Shown one piece after another: positions 12,930 through 24,967 of a stretch of DNA of 64,000 nucleotides. The stretch is from Circinella umbellata. Taxonomy: Eukaryota; Mucoromycota; Mucoromycetes; Mucorales; Lichtheimiaceae. The stretch spans positions 399,501-463,500 of the forward strand of contig JAIWNF010000009.1 in assembly GCA_025093555.1 (NCBI GenBank), given 5' to 3'. The translations under genes and the position numbers were made by a program. The notes beneath the pieces were generated by a model. That model had not been told where the DNA came from. It saw only the letters and a program-made list of their open reading frames with translations, and searched no databases. Numbering within the stretch: position 1 is the stretch's first letter; every line of letters begins with the position of its first letter.

Positions 12930-14924
12930 CATATTTGATATTAATTCATATTATATGTATAGATTTCAGTAATACTTTACATAAATCTGATATTGAACGA
13001 CTAGCTGAAATCGATGAACATGAAGTAGTACGAGAAGTCCAGGTAAATGAAAGGTCATCCATATAGATAGCAGGATATATAGATGTCGATTTTTTCAATG
13101 ATAGTAACGACACCTTTATATATAAATATGCTTAGGAATATTTTGGAGATTATCTTGCCATCAATTCGGATTTATATTCATTAGGTATGGATCCCCGTGA
13201 TCTTTTTGGCGAATCCATTACTAGTTGGAATACAGATGCGTTTAAGCAATCGGTACGAGGCATATGCTCCGTATTATTAAGCTTGAAGAAAAAACCGGTT
13301 ATTCGTTTTGAAAGTGCAAGCCCAATGGCTATGCAACTTGCCCAAGAAGTTCAGGTACAAAAACAGACGCAAACATAAGGAACGGCAGATGTTGTCTGAC
13401 TAAGGACTGTATTTTCTAATTTATTGACTTTATAGAAAAATATCCAACGCGAAGGTCAACTATTTGATTTTAGAAGACCTGATACCCCACCTGTGTTACT
13501 TATTCTTGATCGTCGTAATGATCCTGTTACTCCTCTTTTGACACAATGGACATATCAAGCCATGGTGCATGATTTAATTGGTATTCATCATGGCAGAGTA
13601 GATCTGTCCAATGTTCCGGATGTTCGTAATGAGCTCAAGGTATGTTATAGTTATCATTTGATAGGACGAAAGAAAAAAAAGTTATGGGTTGAGTGGATCA
13701 TAGTAAATGAACAAAAAAAAAATGAAATATAGGAAATTGTCTTGTCAGCAGACCAAGATCCTTTTTTTAAAAAGTCCATGTATCTCAATTTGGGCGATTT
13801 GGGTGCTACCATTAAACAATATGTAGATGAATATCAATCCAAAACGAAATCGAATATGAATATTGAATCTATTGCTGATATGAAACGATTTGTTGAAGAA
13901 TATCCCGAGTTTCGTAAATTATCTGGGAATGTTTCTAAACATGTTGCCCTTGTGAGCGAATTAAGCAGACGGGTAGCACAAGAGCATTTGCTTGAAATTA
14001 GTGAATTGGAACAAGGTTTAGCATGTAATGAAAATCATAATAATGACTTATCGGTAAGTATATACAGTATATCATTTCTTGATTCTATTACTCATATATG
14101 TATCTGCCAAGTGTATACATTTCTAATTGTGCTCATATATTCGTGTGTAGAAAATACAAAAAATGTTGGAAGATCATAACATATCAGACGATGCCAAAGT
14201 ACGATTGGTGCTGCTTTATGCTTTACGATATGAACGAACACCTAATAATGCAATTAAATCATTGCTTAATATGTTGGATCATGTTGGTGTTAGTGAAAAG
14301 AAGAGTTCAGTAAGTATGAGTGGGTTTTTATGTGCAAATAATTTTTTATATATCCTTTATTAACAATAATAATCTTCTTTTTAGCTGGTTGCCTCTATTT
14401 TAATGTATGCTGGTTCCGGTCAAAGACAGGATGATTTATTTTCAAATCAGACATTTTTATCTCGTGGACGGAATGTATTGAAAGGATTAAAGGGCGTTGA
14501 AAACGTTTATACACAACATACACCCCAATTAGGGGAAACTTTGGATATGTTAATTAATGCTCGACTCAAGGAATCCAGTTATCCATTTGTTGGAGGACAA
14601 TCCCCCGGAATCCGTGAAAGGTAAGCCCGGCTATAATATTAAATAAAATGGCAAGAGGGTCAATATAGCAAATCTAACCCGTTTCCTACACTGCCAACTA
14701 TTATAATTTATAGAGCCCAAGATATTATCGTATTTATTGTAGGAGGCGCGACATTTGAAGAAGCTCGTTATGTTGCACAATTAAATGCAGGAACTCCTGG
14801 TGTTCGTGTTGTACTAGGAGGAACAACAGTTCATAATTCAACAAGTTTTATGCAACAATTAGACGCTGTAACTCAAAAAGGCATGAGTTTATCTTCTGCT
14901 GCTCGAAGACTTGGTCATCAATAA
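12497..14924 (+). CDS. VPS45: Sec1/Munc18 protein Vps45
   Basis: Nine exons (12497-12586, 12680-12875, 12963-13042, 13136-13354, 13436-13639, 13733-14053, 14151-14309, 14385-14620, 14714-14924) give 571 residues, the normal Vps45 length. Recognised blocks in order: MKALLLDTDTTPIVSLATTQ at the start, KCICFLRPTPESLRYLIDEL, LLILDRRNDPVTPLLTQWTY in the middle, VALVSELSRRVAQEHLLEIS, and the C-terminal IVFIVGGATFEEARYVA with GVRVVLGGTTVHNS. This SM-family order, with the LDRRNDPVTPLL block, separates Vps45 from Sly1, Vps33 and Sec1. In yeast Vps45 binds the syntaxin Tlg2 and drives trans-Golgi to endosome fusion. The gene is convergent with TIF6, 348 bp away. AATAAA lies near 15012. Confidence 0.96.
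12894..12929. repeat. composite (TA)n(GT)n in a VPS45 intron
   Basis: About 11 TA units run straight into about 7 GT units inside intron 2 of VPS45, between donor 12876 and acceptor 12962. The GT run offers many spare donor-like dinucleotides, yet the joined reading frame shows the first donor is the one used. Confidence 0.88.
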
Positions 14925-15272
14925 ATGATTGGAATCAACAACGAAAAAAAAATGTATTTTGCTTATTTTTTTTATTATCATGATAAAATGATCTAAATGT
15001 ATATTACAAGAAAATAAACAATAAAAAAAGCAGAAAAAGAAAGGGATTATGATGCAATTTTTCTTTTGTTTTGAGATAAAAGTGAGTTGTGTTAATATAA
15101 GGTGGTTCGTGTTATGTGAGTGTATGTAAAGAGAGAGAGAGAGAGAGAAGAGTGAAAAAATGGGATAATGAGAGAAATTTGTTTATGAGAACATATTATT
15201 ATATATTATAAATATGTTTTATAAATAAAAAAAAAATATTATTAATGATAAATATGAGGGACGGCAAAGCAT
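14925..15272. other. convergent 3' flanks of VPS45 and TIF6
   Basis: A-rich and T-rich sequence with several AATAAA-like words on both strands, as expected between two converging genes. A GA microsatellite (15131-15149) is the only structured part. Confidence 0.6.
15131..15149. repeat. (GA)n microsatellite
   Basis: About nine GA units in the spacer between VPS45 and TIF6, probably in the 3' flank of either transcript. Confidence 0.85.
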
Positions 15273-16222
15273 TTATGAATAAGTATCGACCAAGGTATCA
15301 CGAAGTTCGTTAACAATAGCAGTAGGTTGAGCATCTTGTAACTTGAAAATACTTTCCATAACGCTAAGTTCAGTCGAAGTAGTATCCATACCAGCAAATG
15401 CAGACCAATCATTGACGACACAACCAGCACCAATAACATCCGAACCACGGTTAACAGTACCAGCAACCAAGGGGATTTGAAGCAAAGATGACAATTCATC
15501 TTGATCTTGGATGGAAGTACGAGGATGAACCAAACCACCTTGATTACTCAAAGCACAGTATGATCCAACCAATACGTTATCGGCCACGGTTTGTCGGAAT
15601 ACTTCCACTTGTAAAGTATCTGCAATAATTTCTTCTGTTTCTCGATCAATATCAGGGTGACAAAGAGCGACATAGTCGTTACAAGCAATCACATTGCCCA
15701 AGGCCGAAAGACGTTCTTCTACACGCTGTACGGCAACGTTTTCAGGCAATGAATTGCGCAAATGTTGAAGTTCCTGATCGGTGGTAGTGCTAGGTACCAA
15801 TAAACCATTCTTATTACCGGCAGTCAAACGTCCAATAATACGTGTGCCAGCAATCGATGTGTGAATGACGGGAATAACATCACCCAATTCACCTTCAAAT
15901 ACACTAAGAAAGATGATATAGAAACGAATCCATTTGTTAATTTAATGTTTCCATTCCTTTCCAATAATATAGTCCTTTATAAAAACTAATGTGTATACCC
16001 CGATCAACGATTACTAATATTTACCTGTAAAAATTTTCTGATCCTCCTAATGCGACAATACAATAAGAGTTTGTAAGGCGAGAAAAGACACCAACTTCGT
16101 TGCTGTTTTCAAATTGTGCACCTAAGAAAGTAAATAAAAAAGAAAAATAAGTATGATTAAATTAAAGAAGATCAAATATTAATAATAAATTATTATTGTT
16201 ATAATAACTTACGGACAGCCAT
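15273..16222 (-). CDS. TIF6: eukaryotic initiation factor 6 (ribosome anti-association)
   Basis: Three exons on the minus strand (16222-16213, 16121-16025, 15903-15273) give 245 residues, exactly the eIF6 length. The first exon is only 10 bases (M-A-V-C/GT), confirmed because it restores [20 protein letters not shown]. Further family blocks are [54 protein letters not shown] and [20 protein letters not shown]. eIF6 binds the 60S subunit near uL14, supports its assembly in the nucleolus, and blocks joining with 40S until released by Efl1 and SBDS. The pentein fold is known for the family. Nothing unusual is seen. Confidence 0.98.
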
Positions 16223-16682
16223 AATAAAATAGTGCAGTAAATAAGTTTGATGAAAAAAATGATGGAAGTTTCTGGCCGGCTTTATAAATGAATTTTTTTT
16301 TCTTTTCTGTTCCGCAGCCACATAAAACCTTTTTTTCCTTCTTTTGTTGCTGCGGTGCTGGGTTATATGCTTGGAAGCGGGGATTGGGGTAGTTCAAGTT
16401 TTTAATAGGTCCAACTATCTGTTGGATGTTAGCCTAATTGACGACTACGCCACATTTTAAGTTCCTATTGATTAACCAGTGCTTCGGGCATCTGTAACAA
16501 TCCTGCATAAAGGAAAAAGAAACTTTGATTAAATCCGGTGTCTTCTCCGTTGTTCCAAAGACATCGTATTTTATATAGTAAAAAGAAAGTCAATTTTACT
16601 CAATATGATACTATAAAAACCGACACTGCGTTTTTAAATATTTGTGCGTTGTTCTGACGGGTGATAAGTAAGTGGACAATAA

Positions 16683-16940
16683 GTGTTGCAGTATCATGTT
16701 AAAAATAAACATGTTATATTGGATGGTTATCATTCTCGACGACAAAGAAAATATTTTTCATTTAATCCATATCTTATGCAAGTGTTTTGGCACTTCTCAG
16801 CTTATGAATGCATTAATTTTAGAATTGTTACACATAATACCCAAGACTCCTTCGATGGTATCCATCGTATACAGCAACGTCCCACAATCAGAGAAAATAC
16901 TGTCTTTAATACTGTTATCTTGAAAGCTATTCAAAAATAA
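16683..16940 (+). pseudogene. unrecognised exon-like open frame
   Basis: An 85-codon frame after a TTGCAG acceptor-like site reads YHVKNKHVILDGYHSRRQRK and on through a tract with varied, protein-like composition, ending in a TAA at 16938-16940. I see no upstream partner exon, and I do not recognise a family. It may be the remnant of a transposon or dead gene, or chance. Confidence 0.22.
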
Positions 16941-17490
16941 TGTAATTCAAAATAGAAGGGACTGGCTACTATAAACTATGAATGAGCGTGCATTCACAAT
17001 TCTTCTTGCCCTTCTTCGTTATTGCCACTCGTTTTTTGACATTGATTTTCTGATGTCAACATGCCATACGTACTTTTCACCAGTATTGAGGCACTTCAAG
17101 GTTTTATTTCTGAATACTATATACACAGTACGAATCCCAGTACCTACTGGGTAAAGAAAAATAACTCAAATAAACACATTTAAGTGATAATTATCAACAC
17201 GCGTTATATATGTATATTTTTACCTAATTTGAATATGCACTATTGTTACCCTTTTTTTCTTCTTTCTTTTTATTAATTTTATTATTATATATATTATCAC
17301 CTTATAAATTGTCAACATCAGTAATATCTCATTATTATAATTAATCAACAAATAAAGAAGTATTTATCATGAATATTGTGTTCCATTCAGACCGTAACAA
17401 CTGTTAAAGATAACCAGGATACGTAATTGCCACACGTACTCGTGAATGTTACCTAAACCAGTAAGGGGCACACGTACAAGTAATTGCAAC

Positions 17491-17519
17491 ACTTGCAAGT
17501 AACTGTTACAAGTGCAAGT
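17491..17519. repeat. imperfect inverted repeat ACTTGCA...TGCAAGT-like
   Basis: ACTTGCAAGTAAC, two spacer bases, then TTACAAGTGCAAGT: an inverted repeat with a small bulge. It lies in a 100-bp patch where ACACGTAC and TAATTGC words each occur twice (17423-17480). It could be a protein-binding cluster or a decayed repeat; no gene starts within 1.5 kb. Confidence 0.4.
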
Positions 17520-18092
17520 TACTAATACTCAAGATTTCAGCCAATTATCAATTCAGGATAGATAGATAGAAATTAGTATAAATAAGACATCTTTCTTCCT
17601 TAATTAAATCTTTAGTTCTACTAAGTTTACAAAGCTCTATTAATTTATAATAAACTACTTGGTTCACTCACCATTATTTTCTATTTTCTCCCTTCAATCG
17701 GGATTGATTTATTTTGTTGGTTCTTGAATTAACCAAACTCTTTTATTTTTATAAGTTATTTATTTTAACTTATCCTTTTCCTTGAATCATATACTCGGAA
17801 TTATATTACTTTTTATTCATTTTTCTAACACGATACAACGAAACGTATCACTATATCAAAAAAAGTGTTATTAACCTCACTTTCTGGAAAAGGAAGAAAA
17901 AAGGAGAGCGATATAAGACATTTATATATTAAGCATAAAGCTCAATCAAGGTACACAGATATAGATACGTACTGTAAAAAAAACAAGCAAAGTATAAATT
18001 ATTCTTTTTATTTTTCAATACGTAAATAAAATGTACGTACGTACGGTCAAATATGGAGTACAGAATCAAGTATCTATCATGATACTGTCACC

Positions 18093-18238
18093 GCTCGCTA
18101 TAACGATATTCGATAATGATATTTTGATATAACGATAGAGTTTAGGGGTCCAAGGCAGATTAAGCAGGGAAATATCATTAATTTTATACGTATAGCGATA
18201 TCCGATAGGGTTTTAGCGAAAATATCGTTATATCGAGC
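18093..18238. mobile_element. 146-bp MITE-like inverted-repeat element
   Basis: The ends are GCTCGCTATAACGATATT (18093-18110) and its reverse complement at 18221-18238 with one mismatch in 18. The interior repeats the same ATCGATAT/TATAACGATA words on both strands (for example 18131-18139, 18191-18209), so the whole unit could fold. No target-site duplication is evident in the flanking bases, and it holds no coding sequence. Size and ends suit a non-autonomous DNA transposon. Confidence 0.55.
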
Positions 18239-19416
18239 AGACAACTAATATCTTCAATTTAAAAAAGGAAATAATACTAGTTTGTTGGGCATTTTTTATG
18301 TTCTTACTTTAGTTTTTAAACATTTTTGTGGTCTTCAGACATCACCTTTTCCAAAAAAAAAAAAAAGAAACCAGTATGTAATACCTTTTATGTTTTAATA
18401 TGGTCGACTACGTAAATACGTAACTATGAGTGTCACTGATGTTGTTGTGGATATGTAGCATTGTACTGTAACGGTATTTATTTTCAATTTAATTTACAAA
18501 TTAAACTATACCATAATAAATTATTTTGGATCGCACTCATAATTTTGTAGTCAACTAAAAAAGAACAAAATAAGACTGAAATAGCATTTTGCTGTAATAA
18601 TCAGAAGAACCATATATTCGTATGTACGTGGGTGGAAGAGGAGAAAAAATAAAGTGCTATAACACTCAAAAAAAGACAAAAATAAATTATTTTTTTGAAG
18701 AATGTAAGATTGATGGCAGCAAGCACCAGTAATAGAAAATATATCGATTTACAAAAGAAAAACAGGGTCCAACACAGCGTTATGTATATATTACGAAAAA
18801 AAGATTTAACGACGTTTGTTTGAAAATCATTGTATGATAATAGATAAACACTCTTGAACCAAACCCCGAGGAGGCACTAGTTTCTTTGCCTACGTATCTC
18901 CCCCTCATACACAATAGGTTCACTTGTATATCATACTTCACTATTCAGATCCCTTGATCTCATTTTATAGCCTATGGCTCTCCTTAATTCCTTTTTCTTC
19001 TTATATCTTCTTCTATCGATCCTTCACTAGTTTAACTTTTTCCCTTTTGAGGGTTTTTTCAGTTAATACATCCACTCTTTCTCTTTGTATATTTATTATT
19101 TCTACCTCCATTGTACTGCAAGAAAGCGACCATATGCCTTCAAGTGCAGGTCAAATTAGTCTTCCCATAAATAAAACATTAAATTTTAACCTAGATAAAC
19201 ACTCTTTTAAAATTCGAGAAAATGAAATGCATAATAATAGTAATTGTATTAAAGAAGCAAAAAAAAAAAAAATAAGAGTGACAGAAAGAAGGAGAAAAAA
19301 AAGGGTTTGAAAGATGTTGCATGAGATGGGGCGGTAAGGATAGGAAAAGAGATTAAGGGGAAAAAAAGTTTAAGGATCTTTAAATTAATATCCAAATAAT
19401 AATAAATTATAATATT

Positions 19417-22400
19417 TTACAAGCCAGATTCCTTTAATCTTCGGGCAATAGTATCTTCTCCACGCTCACTAGATAGAAGTAAATACAATTTGGGTTTAGA
19501 ATATCATGCTACAACAGCAAAAAACAAAGAAAAAACATATATTAGGGCGTATTCAATTAATCAAACTTACCGAGGTTCCAGCTGTAAACTCATATTGTAC
19601 AACGTTTCTTCATCTCTACTTGATTGTAAATGAGTTTTGATAAATTCTTGGATGTCAGGAACAGCCTGTAAAAGATATGGTGTTGACTGGTATTGCTGTA
19701 ATTCACGAATAACTTCAGCGGTTTTCATCCGTTTTGCAAAATTAATTAAATGATTGGACTTTTTCAAAAAGTTGCTGTTGCCATCTTCGATAAATGTAAG
19801 ATCCTGGAGATAAATACCGAGGAATGGAATACAAGGTGGATTTACTTTATGAATGATATCTCGATATTCAGTGAAATTCTTATTAGCACCCATTAGTCGT
19901 CGTATACCAGTGAGTATTTGTGTTGTGCGCGCATTCATAAGCTAATTTTATAATTATAGTAGTTATTAGTACTCCATACGTACACGAGGAAAGATACAAG
20001 TAAAATACAGACTCTAAACGGAAACTTACCTCCCATGTGCGTTTCATACGACCAATAGAACTGTTATCGAAGGCAGAAAGGATAGCCATACAAGTATTGT
20101 AGTTATTGAGTAGGCGACATTTCTAAGACAGAATTTATAAAATACATAAATAACTGCGTACATAAATACGTTTTTTGCATCTTCTAATGCCTTATTTACC
20201 TCTGCAACAACGATCCAGTGCTTTACAACTGCAGCTCTCTTTTTCACTTCGTCTTTACTCAAGATGGAATCAGTTACCCACGCCGTTACTTGATTTGAAT
20301 ACTCGATAGATGCTTTGACATTAGCAGCTACATTCTCAGAATCACCTTTGCCCCAATTCTTATCAAGACATTCCACAGGTTTAATCCGACTGTAAAGTTT
20401 GGAATCCATTACAGTCAATTGTCGTGCCAATTCCAAAGGATCAATATCCAAAAATCGTAGCCGTTTCATGTTCTTGGGCAAAATAGGCTGTGGCATATCC
20501 GAAGCGCGCACATTTAATGTCATTTTTTTAATCTGGCCTGCATCATCTGTATCCATACGCTTTTTAATAAGTTTGATTAATTGTTCAGCACCAAATTGCA
20601 TGGATTCTCGAACAATATTATCAGTAAACCTGTATAGTATTGTTAACATAGGCCTGTCTTCTTCTTCATTGTAATAGTGCTCTAACCATGACTTGAGTAC
20701 GTTAAATACTCTGTATTTGTAATGTTTTTTTTCAGATTAGCAAAAAAAAATGTCTCTCCTCTTCCTCTTTGTCTAAACGAACTAAATTAATTATAGCTAG
20801 TTAGCATACCGAAGTCGAACCAGTTTAAGTTTTTTTTCTTGCCAGAGTTCAAGTTCCTCTTGCGTTAAATCCCCTGGTGGCGGTAAGGTATATCGTATGA
20901 ATAATGCATTAAATAATTCCTGAGATGTACAAAACGAGCGGTACGTGAGAAGAAATGTGGTGATAAATTTGGAATCTATATATGGTTGCAACAATACAAA
21001 AAGAATATTAATAAGCCTATAGGCACATCAAACAAAAAACAACAGACAAAAAAAAAAAGTATATACCGAGTTGATCATGTTGAGTAAGTCTTTGGACAAG
21101 TGCAGAAACTGTACCGCCTTTGACATTTCCTTCCATGTTGAAAACTATTTCGTTTGAATTGTAATCTGAACCAAGATAATCCGATCGTTCGGTAGATTGT
21201 ACGTTCCCACTCGTTACTGTGGATGGTATGCTAGCAGGACTTGATATACCTGGTGTACTTAACATTGTATCTCGACGACGTGATGCGGCAAGGGTATCTT
21301 CTCCAAAAAACTTGGCGAGTTTGTCGTTTGGTTGTTGGCGAGATTCTGCAAAATCATCAATTGCCGAACCATTACGATCAAAGGTATTATCTGCTGTTGG
21401 TTGATTATTAGCTATTAATAATCGTCGCTCTTCATCGATATCATCAAGACGACTCATTCTTGGGTTGTTATTATTAGATAAGGGAAAAGGTCGTACATAA
21501 TCTTGGGAGGGTCGACGACCAGCGCCGACTGTTTCCCCTATCGATTGTCGTGTTGTAGTTGCTGATGAAGATGTAGTAGGCACAGGTACTCCTTTTGCGT
21601 CGGGTTCCAAAGCAGCTTGACGACTAATACTGCAGATATCTTGAACACTCAATTCGATTGTTTTAGCATATGTTTCTATCCGCTCAAATGTAATTATTAT
21701 ATTTTCGGCCACAATGTCTTGATTGGTGATGCTTTGTGACGCAATGAACAAGGAGCCCATGGCATTATGAATGGATTGCTTAGAGGCGTTGAATCGAGTT
21801 GTATGACCTAAGTGACCAGCAGTGATATCTTCCACCGAATTTAAAAACTGACTCGTTGTATTGCTGAGATTACGAAATTGGGCGACCAACAGTGGTGTTG
21901 TAGATTGAATTTTGGCCAAAATAGTAGCATCATCAGCTACGGTAAATGCTTCACGAGCACTATCCATAAATGAGGATATCGCACCATTCACATTATCGGC
22001 CAAAACAAGAAGTGTTGTCATGACATCGGGCTTAGTACCATTCACTCCAGTTGTTGTTCGCCAGCGTGATAGCGATGATCCTTCTCGTAAAAGTTTCGGT
22101 TTGCTGTCATGAACCTCAATTCGCATTTCTTGCGCAATAGTCAAGAAATTACGAACAGCCATTAAAACTTCGTCAGCATCAATTTGTAATTTTCCTATGG
22201 CTTCAGCGGGCGGCCAAGCACCTGAAGCTACCTTGGCAGATAAAACTAGTTTGGCGAGTGCTGCAAGTAGTGCTCTATGATATGTTTTTAATTGCTTGTT
22301 ACTCTTGAGGTACGGAGAACTTTCTTTATCTACTGAGTTTGAGACATAGAGAAGAAGTCGAATATGTTGAACCACGAGTAATGCATCTTCGCGAAAAAGT

Positions 22401-24066
22401 CCAATTTGCCCTTGTTTGACAGATCCCTTCAAGTTACGGATAGAATGAGCAATAAGTGTAGAAAGTTGACTCCAGGATTGTGGTATTTCTGTCTTGCCTC
22501 CACCATTGCCACCCAGCGTTGCTAAACTAAGTCGCACATCGTCTGCGTTTCGTTTTTGTGGTGAAGCAGGTGTCAGCTAATAAATGAAAAAAAGCACACA
22601 TTGTAAAATTATTTATTCATTGTATCCCGAACAGATGCAAATAAGACCAAGAAAAATGATCAAATTAAAAAAGCAAAATTACCAGGGCCCCGGAATCAGA
22701 GTCAATATGATCTAAAGTCCATGTTGTTTCATCTGTAAGCAAGTTGCAAAAATAATCACGACCCTTGGGAGTTGATTTTCGTACCCAATTTGGTGGAAGC
22801 TAATTATTTTTTGTGATTTGATATATAAGTATAGATGATCATATTAAAGAGTATATATGTGTGTAGAAAATAAGGGGCAGGGGAGAAAGAGGCATGGAAA
22901 TTACTACAAATGAAATTAGTATTATATTACTTTACCTGATCATCATTACCCGATATCCGAACACTCGGCAGAGAATTAGAACTTGATGTCCCTGTTCCTG
23001 CACTGATAAAGCTTTGACTGTCAAAAGTACTACTGTTATTGCCAAAAACACCTCTTAATGCACGTAATTGTCTTGATTCGTCAAATTCATCTTGATCGTT
23101 ATTAAACCCACTGCCTACACCTGAGACACCCCCACTATATTCAATGGATTGATAGTTTTCTGAAATTGGAGAAGAAGCAACCCCAGGTAATCTGGGTGTA
23201 GGAGTATCTGTTGGAGCAGAATACCGCATTTCCTTGGTTATAACATTATAATAATAAACTTCAGAGCCATCTTCGGTCGTTTGTAATATCCAGTCAGAAC
23301 GTTGCTCATGGACAGGAAGCGATTGCTGATTTTGTTGATGACTTTGCTCACTTGTAATTGTAAAAACATCGGATGTTGCTAGGCTTAATCTAAGATGTTT
23401 TTGTTGCTGTAGGGGAGGGCCTTGTTGATATTGTATATGGTCAGTGGGCTGTTGATGTAATTGTTTACTTTGTCGATGTGTAATCCGCTGTGTCCAAGCT
23501 GGATCTTGATTATGATGGTGACTATGCTGCTGCTGATTATTATTCCAAATTTGTGCTTCCTAGAAAAGAAATGTAAAGGGATTAAGTTATATTTTTATGG
23601 GGGGAGTTGATTCAAGGAGTTAAAAAACCATTCATATGCTTGATTATTATTATTATTCGAAAGTAGACCCCATTCAAAGTCAATATATCTACCTTTAAGT
23701 GTGATGAATCATTGAGCATATTGTTACTATGATGATGATTATTAGTATCCTCAGGAATAACTTGAACATAGTTACTTGGAAACCAGCCACGCTTCCCGTT
23801 GCACCTAATAAAAGGTTGTCCCAAAATTAAATTGCACAACCCCACCGAAATTATAATATAAGTGCCTCGTCTTTTCCAGTAATCAAGGTACAGATATATA
23901 CAAATAAAAGAAAAATGTATCATATTTACCAGCCGTCCCACCAACCCGAGTCAAGCTGTGCTAAAACCTCAATGACAGCGCCTTGTTCGAATGACAATGA
24001 AGATGCGTCAGTTGAAACATATGGATATAATGCACATACTCGACAAATCACGTCGTTTGAACTCAT
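19417..24066 (-). CDS. SH3-WW-RasGEF (Cdc25-like Ras activator)
   Basis: Ten minus-strand exons (24066-23930, 23804-23693, 23559-22936, 22799-22683, 22576-21067, 20975-20810, 20710-20200, 20122-20030, 19941-19571, 19468-19417) close to 1230 residues. An SH3 domain fills residues about 8-65 (ALYPYV, then SGWWDGW and RGWFPSNYV). Two WW-like modules follow, about 172-200 (DWILQTTEDGSEVYYYN) and 292-325 (LPPNWVRKS then DYFCNLLTDETTWTLD). A helical middle leads to RasGEF_N (about 805-890, FITTFLLTYRSFCTSQELFN) and the catalytic CDC25 domain (about 960-1215, with FLDIDPLELARQLTVMDSKL, NYNTCMAILSAFDNSSIGRM and PPCIPFLGIYLQDLTFIEDG). Fungal Cdc25 proteins load GTP on Ras upstream of adenylate cyclase or MAP kinase, at membranes. 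Two WW modules after an SH3 is an uncommon order in yeasts. Confidence 0.93.
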
Positions 24067-24967
24067 ATTTCTCAAATAATATTTAACCAGCCGAGTGTTG
24101 AAAGGGAGAAAAAAAATAGAGTTTGAAAGTTATAGTACAATTCGTTGTAAAGAGCAAAAAAATAGAAACAATTTTTTTTTTTACAAATTGTAATGTCGGT
24201 GAAAACACGTTTGAATGTAGCTGATCGGAGTAATTGAAAGAGGAGTAAATGAAAGAGGAGTAAATGAAGGGAAGGGAAGGAAGGGAAGGGAAGGAAGGGA
24301 AGAGAAGGAAGGTTGCCTTGTTTTTTACAGTAAGAAAATTAAAAAAGAGAAGAGAGGGAGCAAAAAAAAAATAGCAATAGTAAAGAAAGAGTAATAACTA
24401 ACTAAATAAGCAGGCAAACAATCAGGAGAAAATATGAGACTATACCCACTCAACCCATACACCACCAGGAGGAAAAAAAAGAAGAAACAACCCAAAAAAA
24501 TAATATCACCATCGAGTTATTAGAATTAAGACAAAAAGTTAATAAGTGAAATGGCGATGGTTGCACAAGATAATTGTACCTTTTCCTTTTTTAAACTTTT
24601 GGTGTGATGGAAAACTAAACTGGTGTACAAAATATAAATAAAGATGAATAGCCAGTGTTATTTATGATAAATTTTATGCTAAAGAAAAAGAAAGGTAGTG
24701 GTGAAAGAGGAGGAGCGGTAGAAGAAGAGTGTTTTGCTGTTGTGTATGGAAAACAAGCAAGTTGGCTAACAAGGAATAACAAATAAATAAACTCAATAAA
24801 CATATCTCAAGAAAATGTAATATATAACACAGTCGATACAGTATAGAGGGGAGGGGAGAAATAAAGGTAAATGAAAAATAAAACTACCGAGATAATTATA
24901 ATTGAATGTAAAAAACCCACTAACTCGACCGGCGTGTCAGTTTTAAGAATATAGTAAAAGCTTAATT
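24067..24967. other. intergenic: RasGEF promoter and CDS1 3' flank
   Basis: Immediately upstream of the RasGEF gene lies AT-rich DNA, then a 78-bp purine tract (24236-24313). The remainder is A/G-rich on the plus strand with no conserved frame. The last 100 bases are the 3' flank of the cytidylyltransferase gene. Confidence 0.5.
24236..24313. repeat. polypurine tandem repeat upstream of RasGEF gene
   Basis: Two copies of GAAAGAGGAGTAAAT are followed by runs of GGGAAGGAA units, so one strand is almost pure purine for nearly 80 bases. Located about 170-250 bp upstream of the RasGEF ATG, it reads as CT-rich in the gene's own direction, like the pyrimidine tracts common in fungal promoters. Mirror symmetry within it would permit triplex (H-DNA) structure. 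Confidence 0.8.

Larger units (their letters stand above)
16223..19416. other. gene-poor 3.2-kb gap
   Basis: The TIF6 promoter occupies the left end. From about 16.4 to 19.4 kb I find no conserved gene. It contains a weak exon-like open frame (16683-16940), a GTAC/ACTTGC-rich patch with an imperfect hairpin (17420-17525), a 146-bp inverted-repeat element (18093-18238), and low-complexity A- and T-rich DNA. Open frames such as 18924-19310 are hydrophobic, compositionally biased and lack recognisable features. Confidence 0.5.

Noticed and set aside
18924..19310. 128-codon frame before the RasGEF gene
   Set aside because: Hydrophobic and then Lys-rich from pyrimidine- and purine-rich DNA; no splice or family signal.
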